Shown: piece after piece, positions 1 through 7,206 of the stretch
Layout of the letters: each line of letters begins with the position of its first letter
Position numbering within the stretch: the first letter of the stretch is position 1
DNA from: Phycisphaerae bacterium
Lineage (GTDB): Bacteria > Planctomycetota > Phycisphaerae > Sedimentisphaerales > Sedimentisphaeraceae
Assembly (NCBI GenBank): GCA_027078365.1
Contig: JALWYQ010000022.1
Span: 1-62,037 of the forward strand
DNA length: 62,037 nucleotides
Reading direction: 5' to 3'
The notes under the pieces: generated by a model
Database searches by the model: none
What the model saw: only the letters and a program-made list of their open reading frames with translations
Told to the model about the DNA's origin: nothing
Position numbers and translations under genes: made by a program

Positions 1-69
1 CTTATTCAGGACAGAAACACATTTGTGTTGAAACGAAAAAAGAAAGCTAAGTCATTTGTGAAGAGTTGA
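1..69 (+). CDS. AbrB-like IS passenger protein, 3' fragment
   Basis: Twenty-two codons followed by TGA encode the last 22 residues of the AbrB-like protein found complete at 60425-60613, with no amino-acid difference. The shared part includes the C-terminal half of the swapped-hairpin DNA-binding domain (LIQDRNTFVLKRKK) and a lysine-rich tail. The gene is cut by the window start, so it is partial for assembly reasons and not evidently a pseudogene. It confirms that this small gene is part of the IS and not of the host flank. Confidence 0.85.
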   Translation, partial: LIQDRNTFVLKRKKKAKSFVKS

Positions 70-98
70 TTACGCGTCTTAAGTTGACGCGTATGCCC
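1..98 (-). mobile_element. Truncated end of an IS4-family element (copy 1)
   Basis: Positions 1-98 are the reverse complement of 60396-60493, the left end of the complete insertion sequence at the other end of the window. The terminal inverted repeat occupies 78-98 and ends ...GACGCGTATGCCC. The rest of this copy, including its transposase, would lie to the left of the window, so the contig begins inside the IS. The element joins directly to a palindromic repeat core at 95-106. Confidence 0.9.
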
Positions 99-179
99 AG
101 AGGGGCGACATCTGTGTAACCCCGAAGGGGATAAAAAGCGACCCCAACCTCTAGCTCCGTTAGGTGCGATCCCTTTGTA
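95..179. repeat. Palindromic-core repeat array A
   Basis: Two hairpin cores lie 59 bp apart: GCCCAGAGGGGC at 95-106, whose first four bases are shared with the IS end, and GCTCCGTTAGGTGC at 154-167, the reverse complement of the common core GCACCTAACGGAGC. Between them is the family's characteristic text TGTAACCCCGAAGGGG. The array abuts the pgl stop codon, so it would form the 3' end of the pgl transcript. Confidence 0.8.
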
Positions 180-180
180 A

Positions 181-909
181 CTAACCAACAATCCACGTAA
201 CCTTATACAAAACTGGCCAGAGGTATTGGATTGGATATTTCTTTTCGTTTACATCTGCGACGAGGAGAGTCTCTAGTAACTGATATTTTGATTTTGGTTT
301 CATTAACACTACAATCTCTTTTGCGGCTTGAATGACGTCTGCGCTAATGGTTACCCTGTCTAATTTACCTTGTGAGAGGAAGACGGGCATCACTATTTCG
401 CCTTTGATGCCATGCACTTTATTATCTGGGAACAGTGACGCTGTGTGCGCATCATCGCCCATACCAAGAAGAATTAAATCAAAGTTAGGCACTTGGTCTT
501 GCTCTAGACCAAAATGATTTACAATCTCTTCCTTATAAAGCTGCGCAGCCGTTGGTGGGTCGTTCTCACCGGCTTTTATTCTGTGAATATTTGCGCTTGG
601 CAAGTCAACCTTAGAGATAAAAGTGTCATACGCTGATTTGTAATTACTATCACTAGAATCAATTGAGACGCACCGCTCATCCACCCAGAACAGATGAACG
701 CTCTCCCATCTAAAACCGTCTGATTTTTTCACATTGGCTAGAGCCTTGAAGAAAGGAATGGGAGAATTGCCGCCAGAGATTGCAACATTAAAAACGCCCT
801 CTTGCTCGATTACTTTTTTTGCTCGAGTAAGAAACACCTCAAGAGCCGCCCTTGCGAACTCGTCATCTGAATTGGCAAAGATAGTATTTTGTTTTACATC
901 ATCATTCAT
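181..909 (-). CDS. pgl: 6-phosphogluconolactonase
   Basis: This is a 242-residue member of the DevB/SOL family, which hydrolyses 6-phosphogluconolactone to 6-phosphogluconate in the oxidative pentose phosphate pathway, in the cytoplasm. The family motifs are present in order: SGGNSP near residue 45, HLFWVDER near 73, and LLGMGDDAHTASLFP near 147. The length is normal. Its start overlaps the end of ruvX by 8 bp, so the two are probably translated from one message. No glucose-6-phosphate dehydrogenase or gnd gene lies nearby in the window. The stop is followed immediately by a hairpin repeat array. Confidence 0.93.
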   Translation of the reverse strand: MNDDVKQNTIFANSDDEFARAALEVFLTRAKKVIEQEGVFNVAISGGNSPIPFFKALANVKKSDGFRWESVHLFWVDERCVSIDSSDSNYKSAYDTFISKVDLPSANIHRIKAGENDPPTAAQLYKEEIVNHFGLEQDQVPNFDLILLGMGDDAHTASLFPDNKVHGIKGEIVMPVFLSQGKLDRVTISADVIQAAKEIVVLMKPKSKYQLLETLLVADVNEKKYPIQYLWPVLYKVTWIVG

Positions 910-1303
910 TATCTAAAAAAGCCCTCAAAATATTCGCTGCGGCGACCGCGTCCAAAAGTTTCTTGCGCTTGCGCCAACCAAGTTCTGCTGGGCTTAGCAT
1001 ATCCTTAGCCGCAAAACTGCTTAGCCGCTCGTCTTGGAAGTGAATCTTTTTTTCTGTAACCGTAGCTAGCTCCTTGGCAAACTCTCGTACTTTTTTTGCT
1101 TGAGCCCCCTCGCTACCATCCATATTGTACGGAAGGCCAACGACAATCTCTTCGATTTGCTCCTCTTCGATAATCTTTGCAAGCGAGCGAACAAGCTGCG
1201 CATCACTTTGGAGAATCTTGTAAGGAGATACGACTATTTCAAACTCATCGCAAATCGCAACACCAGTACGTTTTCCACCATAATCAATAGCTAGATATTT
1301 CAT
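902..1303 (-). CDS. ruvX: RuvX/YqgF family putative Holliday junction resolvase
   Basis: This RNase H-fold protein of about 133 residues belongs to the YqgF/RuvX family, linked to 16S rRNA 5'-end processing and to Holliday-junction resolution. It opens with the diagnostic acidic strand (MKYLAIDYGGKRTG, Asp7), carries VGLPYNMDGSEG in the middle and the DERLSS motif near residue 97. The ATG at 1303 is preferred because GGA lies about 6 nt upstream; a TTG three codons further out is also in frame. It overlaps pgl by 8 bp, the two forming a compact unit. Confidence 0.9.
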   Translation of the reverse strand: MKYLAIDYGGKRTGVAICDEFEIVVSPYKILQSDAQLVRSLAKIIEEEQIEEIVVGLPYNMDGSEGAQAKKVREFAKELATVTEKKIHFQDERLSSFAAKDMLSPAELGWRKRKKLLDAVAAANILRAFLDNE

Positions 1304-1346
1304 TAATTCCAAGCTCTGTTTTTCTTATTCTACTACGCTAGTAAAT

Positions 1347-2435
1347 TTATAAATACTGCGAGCCACCATTTTTCTCGATTTTATCTAAAAGCTCTTTTAG
1401 CCTTCCAGATTCGCCTGCTGGGCATATTAGAGTTGCGTCCTTACTGTGGGCGACAATCAAATTCTCAATCCCGATAGCGGCGATTATATGGCCGTTATCC
1501 TCTGTTACAAATATACTATCCTTGCAATCTAAAAGCTCACTCTTGGCGGCAGCTACAACATTGCCATTCTCATCTGGATTAAGGATTTCTCTAAGAGCCT
1601 CAAACGAACCAAGATCCAGCCAAGACGCGTCGAGCTTGATTGAGTAAACTTTGTCGTCTTTTTCCATGACAGCATAATCAATACTTATTTTTGGAACGTT
1701 TAAGAACTCGGATTCTAAAACGCTATTTCTCTGCGGAGTATCCCAAGCATCTGCAATCTTAACTAGCGGCGCTTTTATGTCTGGCAAATTCACGTAAAGA
1801 CGCTCTAGGATGGTCTTAGCTTTCCAAGCAAACATTCCAGAGTTCCAGTTATAATTTCCCGTTGCTATATAACGCTTGGCAGTTTCAGTGTCTGGTTTTT
1901 CCTTGAACGAATTCACCTTACAAACGGCATTACCCGAATCAAACGTTTTAACACACTCTCCATACTCAACGTAACCAAACTGGCTACTCGGCGAGGTTGG
2001 CTTGATTCCGAAAGTTAAGAGCGAATCTGGATTTTGATTTACATATTCAATCGCATCAGAGGCAACCGAGCTAAAATCACGGATTGGCTCTATGACTTGG
2101 TCTGCAGTAACGACAAGCATTGTAGCGCTAGGGTCTCTCTTAGAAATCACACTAGCGGCAAGACCAATCGCAGCAGCCGTATCGCGCACGGCGGGTTCTG
2201 CAATGATATTTTCGGCGCCGAGTTCAGGAAGTTCTTTCTTTATCAGTTCAGTAAACTCCCCATTGCATTGAACGATTACATGCTCATTGTCGAATGTTGG
2301 GGTAAGCCTGTCGTAGCACTTGCGCAAGAGTGTTTGACCATCAATGAGTTTTAGCACCTGTTTTGGGTGAGATTTCCTACTAAGCGGCCAAAGCCTCTTC
2401 CCAGTCCCACCTGCCATTATTACTGCATAATTCAT
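1347..2435 (-). CDS. manC: Mannose-1-phosphate guanylyltransferase
   Basis: This 362-residue nucleotidyltransferase converts mannose-1-phosphate and GTP to GDP-mannose, a precursor of surface polysaccharides and glycoproteins. The N-terminal GTP-binding signature is intact (MAGGTGKRLWPLSR, residues 7-20), followed by HPKQ, the FKEKP motif, and NWNSGMFAWK. It is the short form, without the phosphomannose isomerase domain of the longer fused enzymes. The start at 2435 is chosen because AAGGTGAAAG sits just upstream; an in-frame extension to 2501 lacks family similarity. It points left towards ruvX-pgl with a 43-bp gap, so it may head that operon. Confidence 0.9.
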   Translation of the reverse strand: MNYAVIMAGGTGKRLWPLSRKSHPKQVLKLIDGQTLLRKCYDRLTPTFDNEHVIVQCNGEFTELIKKELPELGAENIIAEPAVRDTAAAIGLAASVISKRDPSATMLVVTADQVIEPIRDFSSVASDAIEYVNQNPDSLLTFGIKPTSPSSQFGYVEYGECVKTFDSGNAVCKVNSFKEKPDTETAKRYIATGNYNWNSGMFAWKAKTILERLYVNLPDIKAPLVKIADAWDTPQRNSVLESEFLNVPKISIDYAVMEKDDKVYSIKLDASWLDLGSFEALREILNPDENGNVVAAAKSELLDCKDSIFVTEDNGHIIAAIGIENLIVAHSKDATLICPAGESGRLKELLDKIEKNGGSQYL

Positions 2436-2565
2436 TCTTTCACCTTTCCTTAAGAACCAAACCTTGAGTCCTGATTTTACCGCTCTAACCCAAAACATCA
2501 AGAGTAAAACCGGGACTGGTTCGGCCTCCGGTCGGTTGCAGGTGTCCCAGTTTTACGATTTATTT

Positions 2566-2612
2566 CACGCAAAGGAACGCAAAAGACGCGAGAGACGCAA
2601 ACGAAACGGATC
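2566..2612. repeat. Short ACGCAAA-type degenerate tandem repeat
   Basis: The stretch contains successive units of the form ACGCAAAGGA, ACGCAAAAGA, CGCGAGAG, ACGCAAACGA with a period of about 10 bp. It lies just upstream of hairpin array B. No coding potential is evident. Confidence 0.6.
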
Positions 2613-2689
2613 AGAGGAACTTATTTTATTAAAACTCTAAAAGATATTTTGCCATAAAGAGGATGAATTCCCGAGAACGCGGAGCCCCA

Positions 2690-2985
2690 ACTGGGCAAAC
2701 TTTACAAAGATTAAGATGCCGCACCTAACGGAGCTAATCTGTTTGTTGCATGTCATTTTTTCTACAGAGATGCCGCCCCTCTGGGGCTGGATGATGGGCA
2801 CTTTTTATCCCCTTCGGGTTACAAAGGGTTTGCTCCTACGGAGCATTTGCGGCATAATCAGCGTAGGAAATATAGCCTTACACCTTCATAGCCCAAGAGG
2901 GGCGATATCTTTGTAACCCCGAAGGACACAGCCCCTCTCCCCTCCTAGCTCCAGAGGAGCAACACCTCTGTTAAAGGTTAAGGAT
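2690..2985. repeat. Palindromic-core repeat array B
   Basis: Five hairpin cores occur at 2721-2734 (GCACCTAACGGAGC), 2775-2787 (GCCCCTCTGGGGC), 2832-2844 (GCTCCTACGGAGC), about 2891-2903 (GCCCAAGAGGGGC) and 2948-2960 (GCTCCAGAGGAGC), spaced 54-59 bp apart. The text between cores is also related (TACAAAG..., GTAACCCCGAAGG). Arm bases change in pairs between cores so that pairing is kept. Confidence 0.8.
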
Positions 2986-3204
2986 TCAACTCCGCAGCGT
3001 TAATCGACTTCGCTTGCAACTTCCAACTCAATCGCCCCTTTAATCCCTTTGCGTATGTCGCGTTAGAACAGTTGCCTTCTGATTCTAAATTAGCCACTAA
3101 TGCACGAATTTATTTCAATCTGCAAATACATATTTACAAACAAAGTAAGATTATATAGAGTGAGTCTTTCTGTTTACGAATAATCCTATAAGGAGCAAAA
3201 ACTA

Positions 3205-3801
3205 ATGGACTCACTAAACACCACAACTTCCCTGATGATTCGCCAGAAAAAAGAATTGGTCGAGATCGTAACTGGATTTGAAACAAAGAATAGATATTCA
3301 ATCTCAACAGAAGATGGCAGAGAACTCTACTTCGCCGCAGAGGTTAAAGGCAACATGTTCATTAGAATGTGGTTGAAGGCGTGGCGTCCTTTTGAGATGC
3401 ATGTCTATGATAACGCAAACCAAATTGCTCTAAAACTCAAGAGCCCGTTTAGATTCTACTTCAGAGAGATATCAATTTACGATGCGCAGGATAGATTGCT
3501 TGGAAAGGTCGTTCGGAAATTTTCAATCCTGAGGCGCAACTACGCTATCTACGATAATAGCGGCAGAGAAGTTTTCTCTCTATTTGGCCCAATCCTGCAT
3601 CCATGGACATTCAATATCATCCAAGATAATAGAGAGATTGGAAAGATAACAAAGAAATTCTCAGGGCTTCTAACAGAAATGGCAACAGACGCTGACAATT
3701 TCGGAGTCACCTACCCAAAAGAGTTAGAGACCCAAAAGAAAGCAATCCTATTGGGCGCTGTCTTTTTGATAGATTTTGTGCATTTCGAAAATAGAGACTG
3801 A
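3205..3801 (+). CDS. LURP-one/scramblase-like protein
   Basis: This 198-residue protein resembles the phospholipid scramblase/LURP-one (Tubby-like) fold. Its features are an N-terminal segment with YSISTEDGRELYFAAE, then RPFEMHVYD around residue 72, repeated strand-rich segments (FYFREISIYDAQDRLLG, YAIYDNSGREV), and a hydrophobic C-terminal helix that resembles the terminal helix of that fold. Bacterial members have no agreed function, and lipid scrambling should not be assumed. AGGAGC lies 8 nt before the ATG. It is monocistronic, ending at a palindrome shared with convergent hisS. Confidence 0.7.
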   Translation: MDSLNTTTSLMIRQKKELVEIVTGFETKNRYSISTEDGRELYFAAEVKGNMFIRMWLKAWRPFEMHVYDNANQIALKLKSPFRFYFREISIYDAQDRLLGKVVRKFSILRRNYAIYDNSGREVFSLFGPILHPWTFNIIQDNREIGKITKKFSGLLTEMATDADNFGVTYPKELETQKKAILLGAVFLIDFVHFENRD

Positions 3802-3808
3802 TTTAGTT

Positions 3809-3849
3809 GTTAGCGGTTAGTTGATTACCATTAACCACTGACCGCTAAC
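3809..3849. terminator. Inverted repeat between convergent genes
   Basis: The arms GTTAGCGGT (3809-3817) and ACCGCTAAC (3841-3849) pair perfectly around a loop that is itself partly self-complementary. The repeat lies between the stops of the scramblase-like gene and hisS. There is no long T-run, so termination in either direction is only probable. Related GTTAG/CTAAC-rich text recurs at about 11970-12020. Confidence 0.5.
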
Positions 3850-3860
3850 CACTAATTTTC

Positions 3861-5150
3861 TTAGCGCAGTTGAGCCAAAAGAGCATCAAGCGACATATTT
3901 TTTTGTTCTTGGGATGCCATATTTTTAACGACTAGTTCTTTTGATTCTATAAATTCTTGACCTAGCACAATGCAGTGCTTAGCGCCTAGATTTGAAGCCT
4001 GCTTCATTAGCTTTTTCATCTTGATTGGCTTATACGCAAATTCTGCAGATAGTCCCTTTGCCCTTAACTTTGCCGCAATCTCGAACGATGCTTCGACTAG
4101 TTCCTTATCGAGTGCAGCTATGTAGTAGTCCACACCTAGAGGTTTTCTTGCGTTATCCAACAGACCCTTATTCTCTAGTAAAATCTCAAGAACGCAGTCG
4201 CCCATACCCATACCGGTTGCCGAGACGCTTGGACCACCAAAATCTTTGAGAAGATTATCGTAGCGACCACCACCACAAACAGCTCTTAGCTCGCCGAGTT
4301 TGTCGTGAACTTCAAACACAACGCCAGTGTAGTACGCCAATCCCCTGACTATGCTAATATCAAAGCTACAAAAATCAGAAACGCCCATCATATCCAAGAG
4401 CCTAAAGAGCTCCTTTAGCTCATCGACTGCCGCCTGCGCAGCCTCGTTAAGCTCGAATATCTCTTCAATCTCATTGATGCTAGTTACTGCCATCAGCTTT
4501 ATCACCTCTGCCTGCTTTTGTTTGTCTGGCAGTTGTTTTTCTAGCAACTCCTCAAACGCCTCATCGCTTAGCTTTGCGCGTTTGTCCATGGTCGTATAAA
4601 CACCGGTTAGCTCTTGCGGGGCAATGCCAATCAAGTCTAGAATAGCAGCGAGCATTTTTCTTGATGAAATCTTCGCCACAACATCATCGCTAGTTAGCCC
4701 CACTTGACGCATATAATCTATGGCACAGAAAATAACCTCTGCATCGGCAATCAATTCATCTACGCCAATAATATCTATATTCCACTGAAAGAACTCGCGC
4801 AGCCTGCCCTTTTGCGGCCTCTCCGCCCTACAAACACGCGGAACAGAGAACCATTTGATAGGCCTTGGCAGTGAGTTTATCTGCTGATTAACCATTCTTG
4901 CTAGTGTTGGAGTTATCTCAGGCCTAATAGCTAAAAGTCTCTGACCTCTATCCTCAAACGAAAAGAGTTGCTCTACAATTTCATCACCACTTTTAACCTG
5001 ATACATCTTGAGATATTCAAATATTGGTCCATCATACTCTAGAAATCCGTTTCGAATTGAAGCGTCTTTCCAGCCGTCAATAATCCAATTGCGCAGACGC
5101 ATCTGCTCTGGATAGAAATCTCTAGTACCCTTTACCGGTGGTATCTTCAT
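3861..5150 (-). CDS. hisS: Histidyl-tRNA synthetase
   Basis: This 429-residue class II aminoacyl-tRNA synthetase charges tRNA-His. The core has motif 1 around GTRDFYPEQM and FEYDGP-like text, motif 2 in RPEITPTLARM and the FQWNIDIIG strand, and the two histidine-specific elements: the RGLAYYTGVVFE loop and GGGRYDNLL. The C-terminal anticodon-binding domain follows (about 335-429). Length and domain order are normal. It converges on the scramblase-like gene and is followed, on the opposite side of its start, by the Cys-cluster gene on the same strand. Confidence 0.95.
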   Translation of the reverse strand: MKIPPVKGTRDFYPEQMRLRNWIIDGWKDASIRNGFLEYDGPIFEYLKMYQVKSGDEIVEQLFSFEDRGQRLLAIRPEITPTLARMVNQQINSLPRPIKWFSVPRVCRAERPQKGRLREFFQWNIDIIGVDELIADAEVIFCAIDYMRQVGLTSDDVVAKISSRKMLAAILDLIGIAPQELTGVYTTMDKRAKLSDEAFEELLEKQLPDKQKQAEVIKLMAVTSINEIEEIFELNEAAQAAVDELKELFRLLDMMGVSDFCSFDISIVRGLAYYTGVVFEVHDKLGELRAVCGGGRYDNLLKDFGGPSVSATGMGMGDCVLEILLENKGLLDNARKPLGVDYYIAALDKELVEASFEIAAKLRAKGLSAEFAYKPIKMKKLMKQASNLGAKHCIVLGQEFIESKELVVKNMASQEQKNMSLDALLAQLR

Positions 5151-5181
5151 TGCAAACCCTTCATTCTAGAAGACAAATCAC

Positions 5182-5622
5182 TTACTTCTTTGCCTTTTTG
5201 TTTTTTCTAGTCTTGCTAGTTTTACTAGCCTTCTTAGACAACTTTTCTTTTCCGCGTTTTGTTAGGTTGTTATCAAACTTGACTCTGATATATTCCTGCA
5301 TCTGCGTATCATCAGTAAAGTGAAGCTCATAGCCAAACTCTTCCGCTTCAAACTCACAACCATCAGCCTCGAAATTACGACAAATCTCTGGCCTATTTTC
5401 ATAATCAAGACACTTGTACGTTTTCTCATCTAGATATCTACATTTGTTGCGCACACTAACATACCATTGATCGTCTTCAACAAAGACACTAATATCTTCA
5501 TGACAGAGGTACCACCTGATGTCATCGTAGTCGCTTCTATCCTCTGGCGTCTCGATTGGAAACGCTATATATCTACAGCACATACCCGTACACTTCTCGC
5601 ACAAATTCTTTTTAGCCGCCAT
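5182..5622 (-). CDS. YkgJ-type cysteine-cluster protein
   Basis: This 146-residue protein belongs to the zinc/iron-chelating YkgJ family. It carries the cysteine pattern CEKCTGMCC at residues 8-16, then C at the KCRYLDEKTYKCLDYENRPEICRNF segment. The last 25 residues are almost entirely Lys, Ser and Thr, a basic tail not required by the family. Function is unknown beyond probable metal binding. It sits 31 bp upstream of hisS on the same strand and may be cotranscribed. Confidence 0.8.
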   Translation of the reverse strand: MAAKKNLCEKCTGMCCRYIAFPIETPEDRSDYDDIRWYLCHEDISVFVEDDQWYVSVRNKCRYLDEKTYKCLDYENRPEICRNFEADGCEFEAEEFGYELHFTDDTQMQEYIRVKFDNNLTKRGKEKLSKKASKTSKTRKNKKAKK

Positions 5623-5821
5623 AAATCAAAACCCTACAAACAAAAGTATCTCGAATTTAAAAGAGGATATTTTAGAGATAATTGAAAAAAGTAAAAGTAA
5701 AAAATATCTCTGTCCTAAGTTTTACTTTAGCGTCTGTTGTATCATTCGCGTCATTTGCGTTAAAGCAGTTTATAGGCTATAATCCCGCACTTGAAATTCA
5801 TTTTGAGAGATGTATTAGATT

Positions 5822-6631
5822 ATGGCCAAGAAAACAGACAAAATAGAAATTATTCACCAAGACGAGAATATACTAGTAATCAATAAGCCTAGCGGAGTTT
5901 CAGTGACTAAAGATCGTTGCGGCAAAGCTAGTTTACTAGAAGTGCTAAGTGCAGAGTTAAAGCTAAACTCCGACGACGAGCTTAGATTGATACATCGCCT
6001 AGACAAGGCAACATCTGGAATTATGCTAGTTGCCAGAAACCTCAAAACACAGAGCATCTACTCAAGTTTATTTGAAAATAGATTGATTCAAAAAACATAC
6101 CTAGCTTTGGTAAACGGCTATTCATTCAAAAAGTCTGGATGTGTGAAAACTCCAATCTCCCATTCGAGGAAGAATCCAGGCACTATGATACTAGATCCAA
6201 GAAGAGGTAAGCAAGCTTATACAAACTGGAAAATCCTCGCCGATTTCGGGCTCGTATCTCTAGTTGAGGCAAAACCACTAACAGGAAGAACTCATCAAAT
6301 TAGGATCCATATGAAAAGTATTGGCATGCCGCTAGCCATAGATCCAATCTACTCCGACAGAAAACCGATTATGCTCTCAGATTTTAAACCAAAATACAGA
6401 GCCAAAGGCGGCGTAGAGAAACCCCTAATAGAGAGATTAACCCTTCACTCGTACCAAATCACAATACCAGAAACCGAAATCTTGCCAGAGACTACGTTTG
6501 TTGCGAAACTAGACAAGAAATTTGCCGCCACGATAAAAATGCTAACCAAACATAATCCAAACGGTATTGAAGCATTTGAGAACGCTGACGATTTCAAGAA
6601 TATCATAGACACAAAACCGCTTACGAGATAA
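5822..6631 (+). CDS. RluA-family pseudouridine synthase
   Basis: This 269-residue RNA pseudouridine synthase has the catalytic motif HRLDKATSG at residues 58-66 (Asp61 the nucleophile) and the GRTHQIRIHM motif near 158. No S4 RNA-binding domain precedes the catalytic domain, and the protein ends with a poorly conserved extension of about 60 residues. The substrate (rRNA or tRNA position) cannot be read from the sequence. Its stop is followed within about 10 bp by hairpin array C. Confidence 0.88.
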   Translation: MAKKTDKIEIIHQDENILVINKPSGVSVTKDRCGKASLLEVLSAELKLNSDDELRLIHRLDKATSGIMLVARNLKTQSIYSSLFENRLIQKTYLALVNGYSFKKSGCVKTPISHSRKNPGTMILDPRRGKQAYTNWKILADFGLVSLVEAKPLTGRTHQIRIHMKSIGMPLAIDPIYSDRKPIMLSDFKPKYRAKGGVEKPLIERLTLHSYQITIPETEILPETTFVAKLDKKFAATIKMLTKHNPNGIEAFENADDFKNIIDTKPLTR

Positions 6632-6900
6632 CCCCCTACAAAAGGATCGCACCTAACGGAGCTGATTTGATTTATTGCTTGGCTTTTACAAAGAGGCCGC
6701 ACCTGACGGAGCTAATCTGATTTATTGCTTGTTATTTTTTTTACAAAGCCTCGTAGAGGCGGTAGCTTTGTAGGGATAAAAAATCGCCCTAGCCCCCTAG
6801 CCTCGTAGAGGCGATAGCTTTGTAACCCCGAAGGGCACAGCCCCTCTCCCCTCCTAGCTCCAGGGGAGCGACACCTAACGAAGCTAATTTGTTTTGTCGC
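6632..6900. repeat. Palindromic-core repeat array C
   Basis: Five hairpin cores lie at 6649 (GCACCTAACGGAGC), 6699 (GCACCTGACGGAGC), 6748-6760 and 6800-6812 (both GCCTCGTAGAGGC) and 6857-6869 (GCTCCAGGGGAGC). Their starts are 50, 49, 52 and 57 bp apart. Linkers repeat GATTTATTGCTTG and TACAAAG. The array starts right after the pseudouridine synthase stop codon and fills most of the 575-bp spacer before hom. Confidence 0.82.
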
Positions 6901-6914
6901 ACGGCTTTTTTGCG

Positions 6915-6988
6915 AATAAGACTGCTTTGTCTTGGTTGCCGGACAACAAAAGATTCCTACTTGCTACTCAAAAGCAATTATCAGAGCT
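6915..6988. repeat. Two-hairpin 74-nt element, copy 1
   Basis: This segment matches 32759-32832 at about 80% by hand alignment, with no gaps. Both copies keep two stem-loops: AAGAC-N6-GTCTT near the start and TTGCT-N7-AGCAA near position 6961. The copy lies upstream of the hom operon, beyond its operator-like repeat. It differs from the hairpin arrays in sequence. Function is unknown; a structured RNA or a protein-binding site are both possible. Confidence 0.6.
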
Positions 6989-7076
6989 AACAATCGATTT
7001 TTACTTGATTTAGGAATACGAATAAAGTAATCTCCAAGCTTGTTTTGAGCAGATTATCGGGGTTTGAGTAAAATAA

Positions 7077-7120
7077 TTACAATATTGGCTCTACAATACA
7101 ACGGGAATACAATATTGTAA
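7077..7120. promoter_or_regulatory. Operator-like inverted repeat upstream of hom
   Basis: The arms TTACAATATTG (7077-7087) and CAATATTGTAA (7110-7120) form a perfect 11-bp inverted repeat with a 22-bp spacer. Each arm contains the palindrome CAATATTG, and the same-strand copies of TACAATATTG are exactly 30 bp apart, near three helical turns. A third partial copy (TACAATA) lies at 7092. The layout suits a dimeric repressor binding upstream of the aspartate-pathway operon. The regulator is not identifiable here. Confidence 0.55.
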
Positions 7121-7170
7121 CTGTTACCGCCCTAAAAAAAGCATTTCTTGCTCAAACAAATGTAGATTGC

Positions 7171-7179
7171 TGATACAAT
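7171..7179 (+). promoter_or_regulatory. Possible extended -10 promoter of hom
   Basis: TGATACAAT matches an extended -10 element (TGnTATAAT with one mismatch) 28 bp before the hom ATG. No good -35 is seen at standard spacing, which is tolerable for extended -10 promoters. It lies about 50 bp downstream of the inverted repeat. Confidence 0.4.
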
Positions 7180-7206
7180 TCGAACCCTAAAATAGAAAGT
7201 TTTTTT

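Larger units (their letters stand above)
2436..3204. other. Divergent spacer without genes
   Basis: These 769 bp separate the divergent starts of the guanylyltransferase gene and the scramblase-like gene, so both promoters should lie at its edges. The interior holds repeats: a run of short ACGCAAA-type units around 2566-2610 and hairpin array B from about 2690 to 2985. An apparent reading frame at 2716-2916 consists only of repeat sequence and is not a gene. Confidence 0.75.

Noticed and set aside
6-191. Reading frame of 61 codons at the window start
   Set aside because: It spans the IS end and repeat array A on the minus strand and has no coding features.
2716-2916. Reading frame of 66 codons in the spacer
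   Set aside because: It consists entirely of palindromic repeat array B; comparable frames occur in other arrays by chance.
6632-6900. CRISPR array
   Set aside because: Units are diverged, the linkers are repeats too, and no cas genes are nearby.
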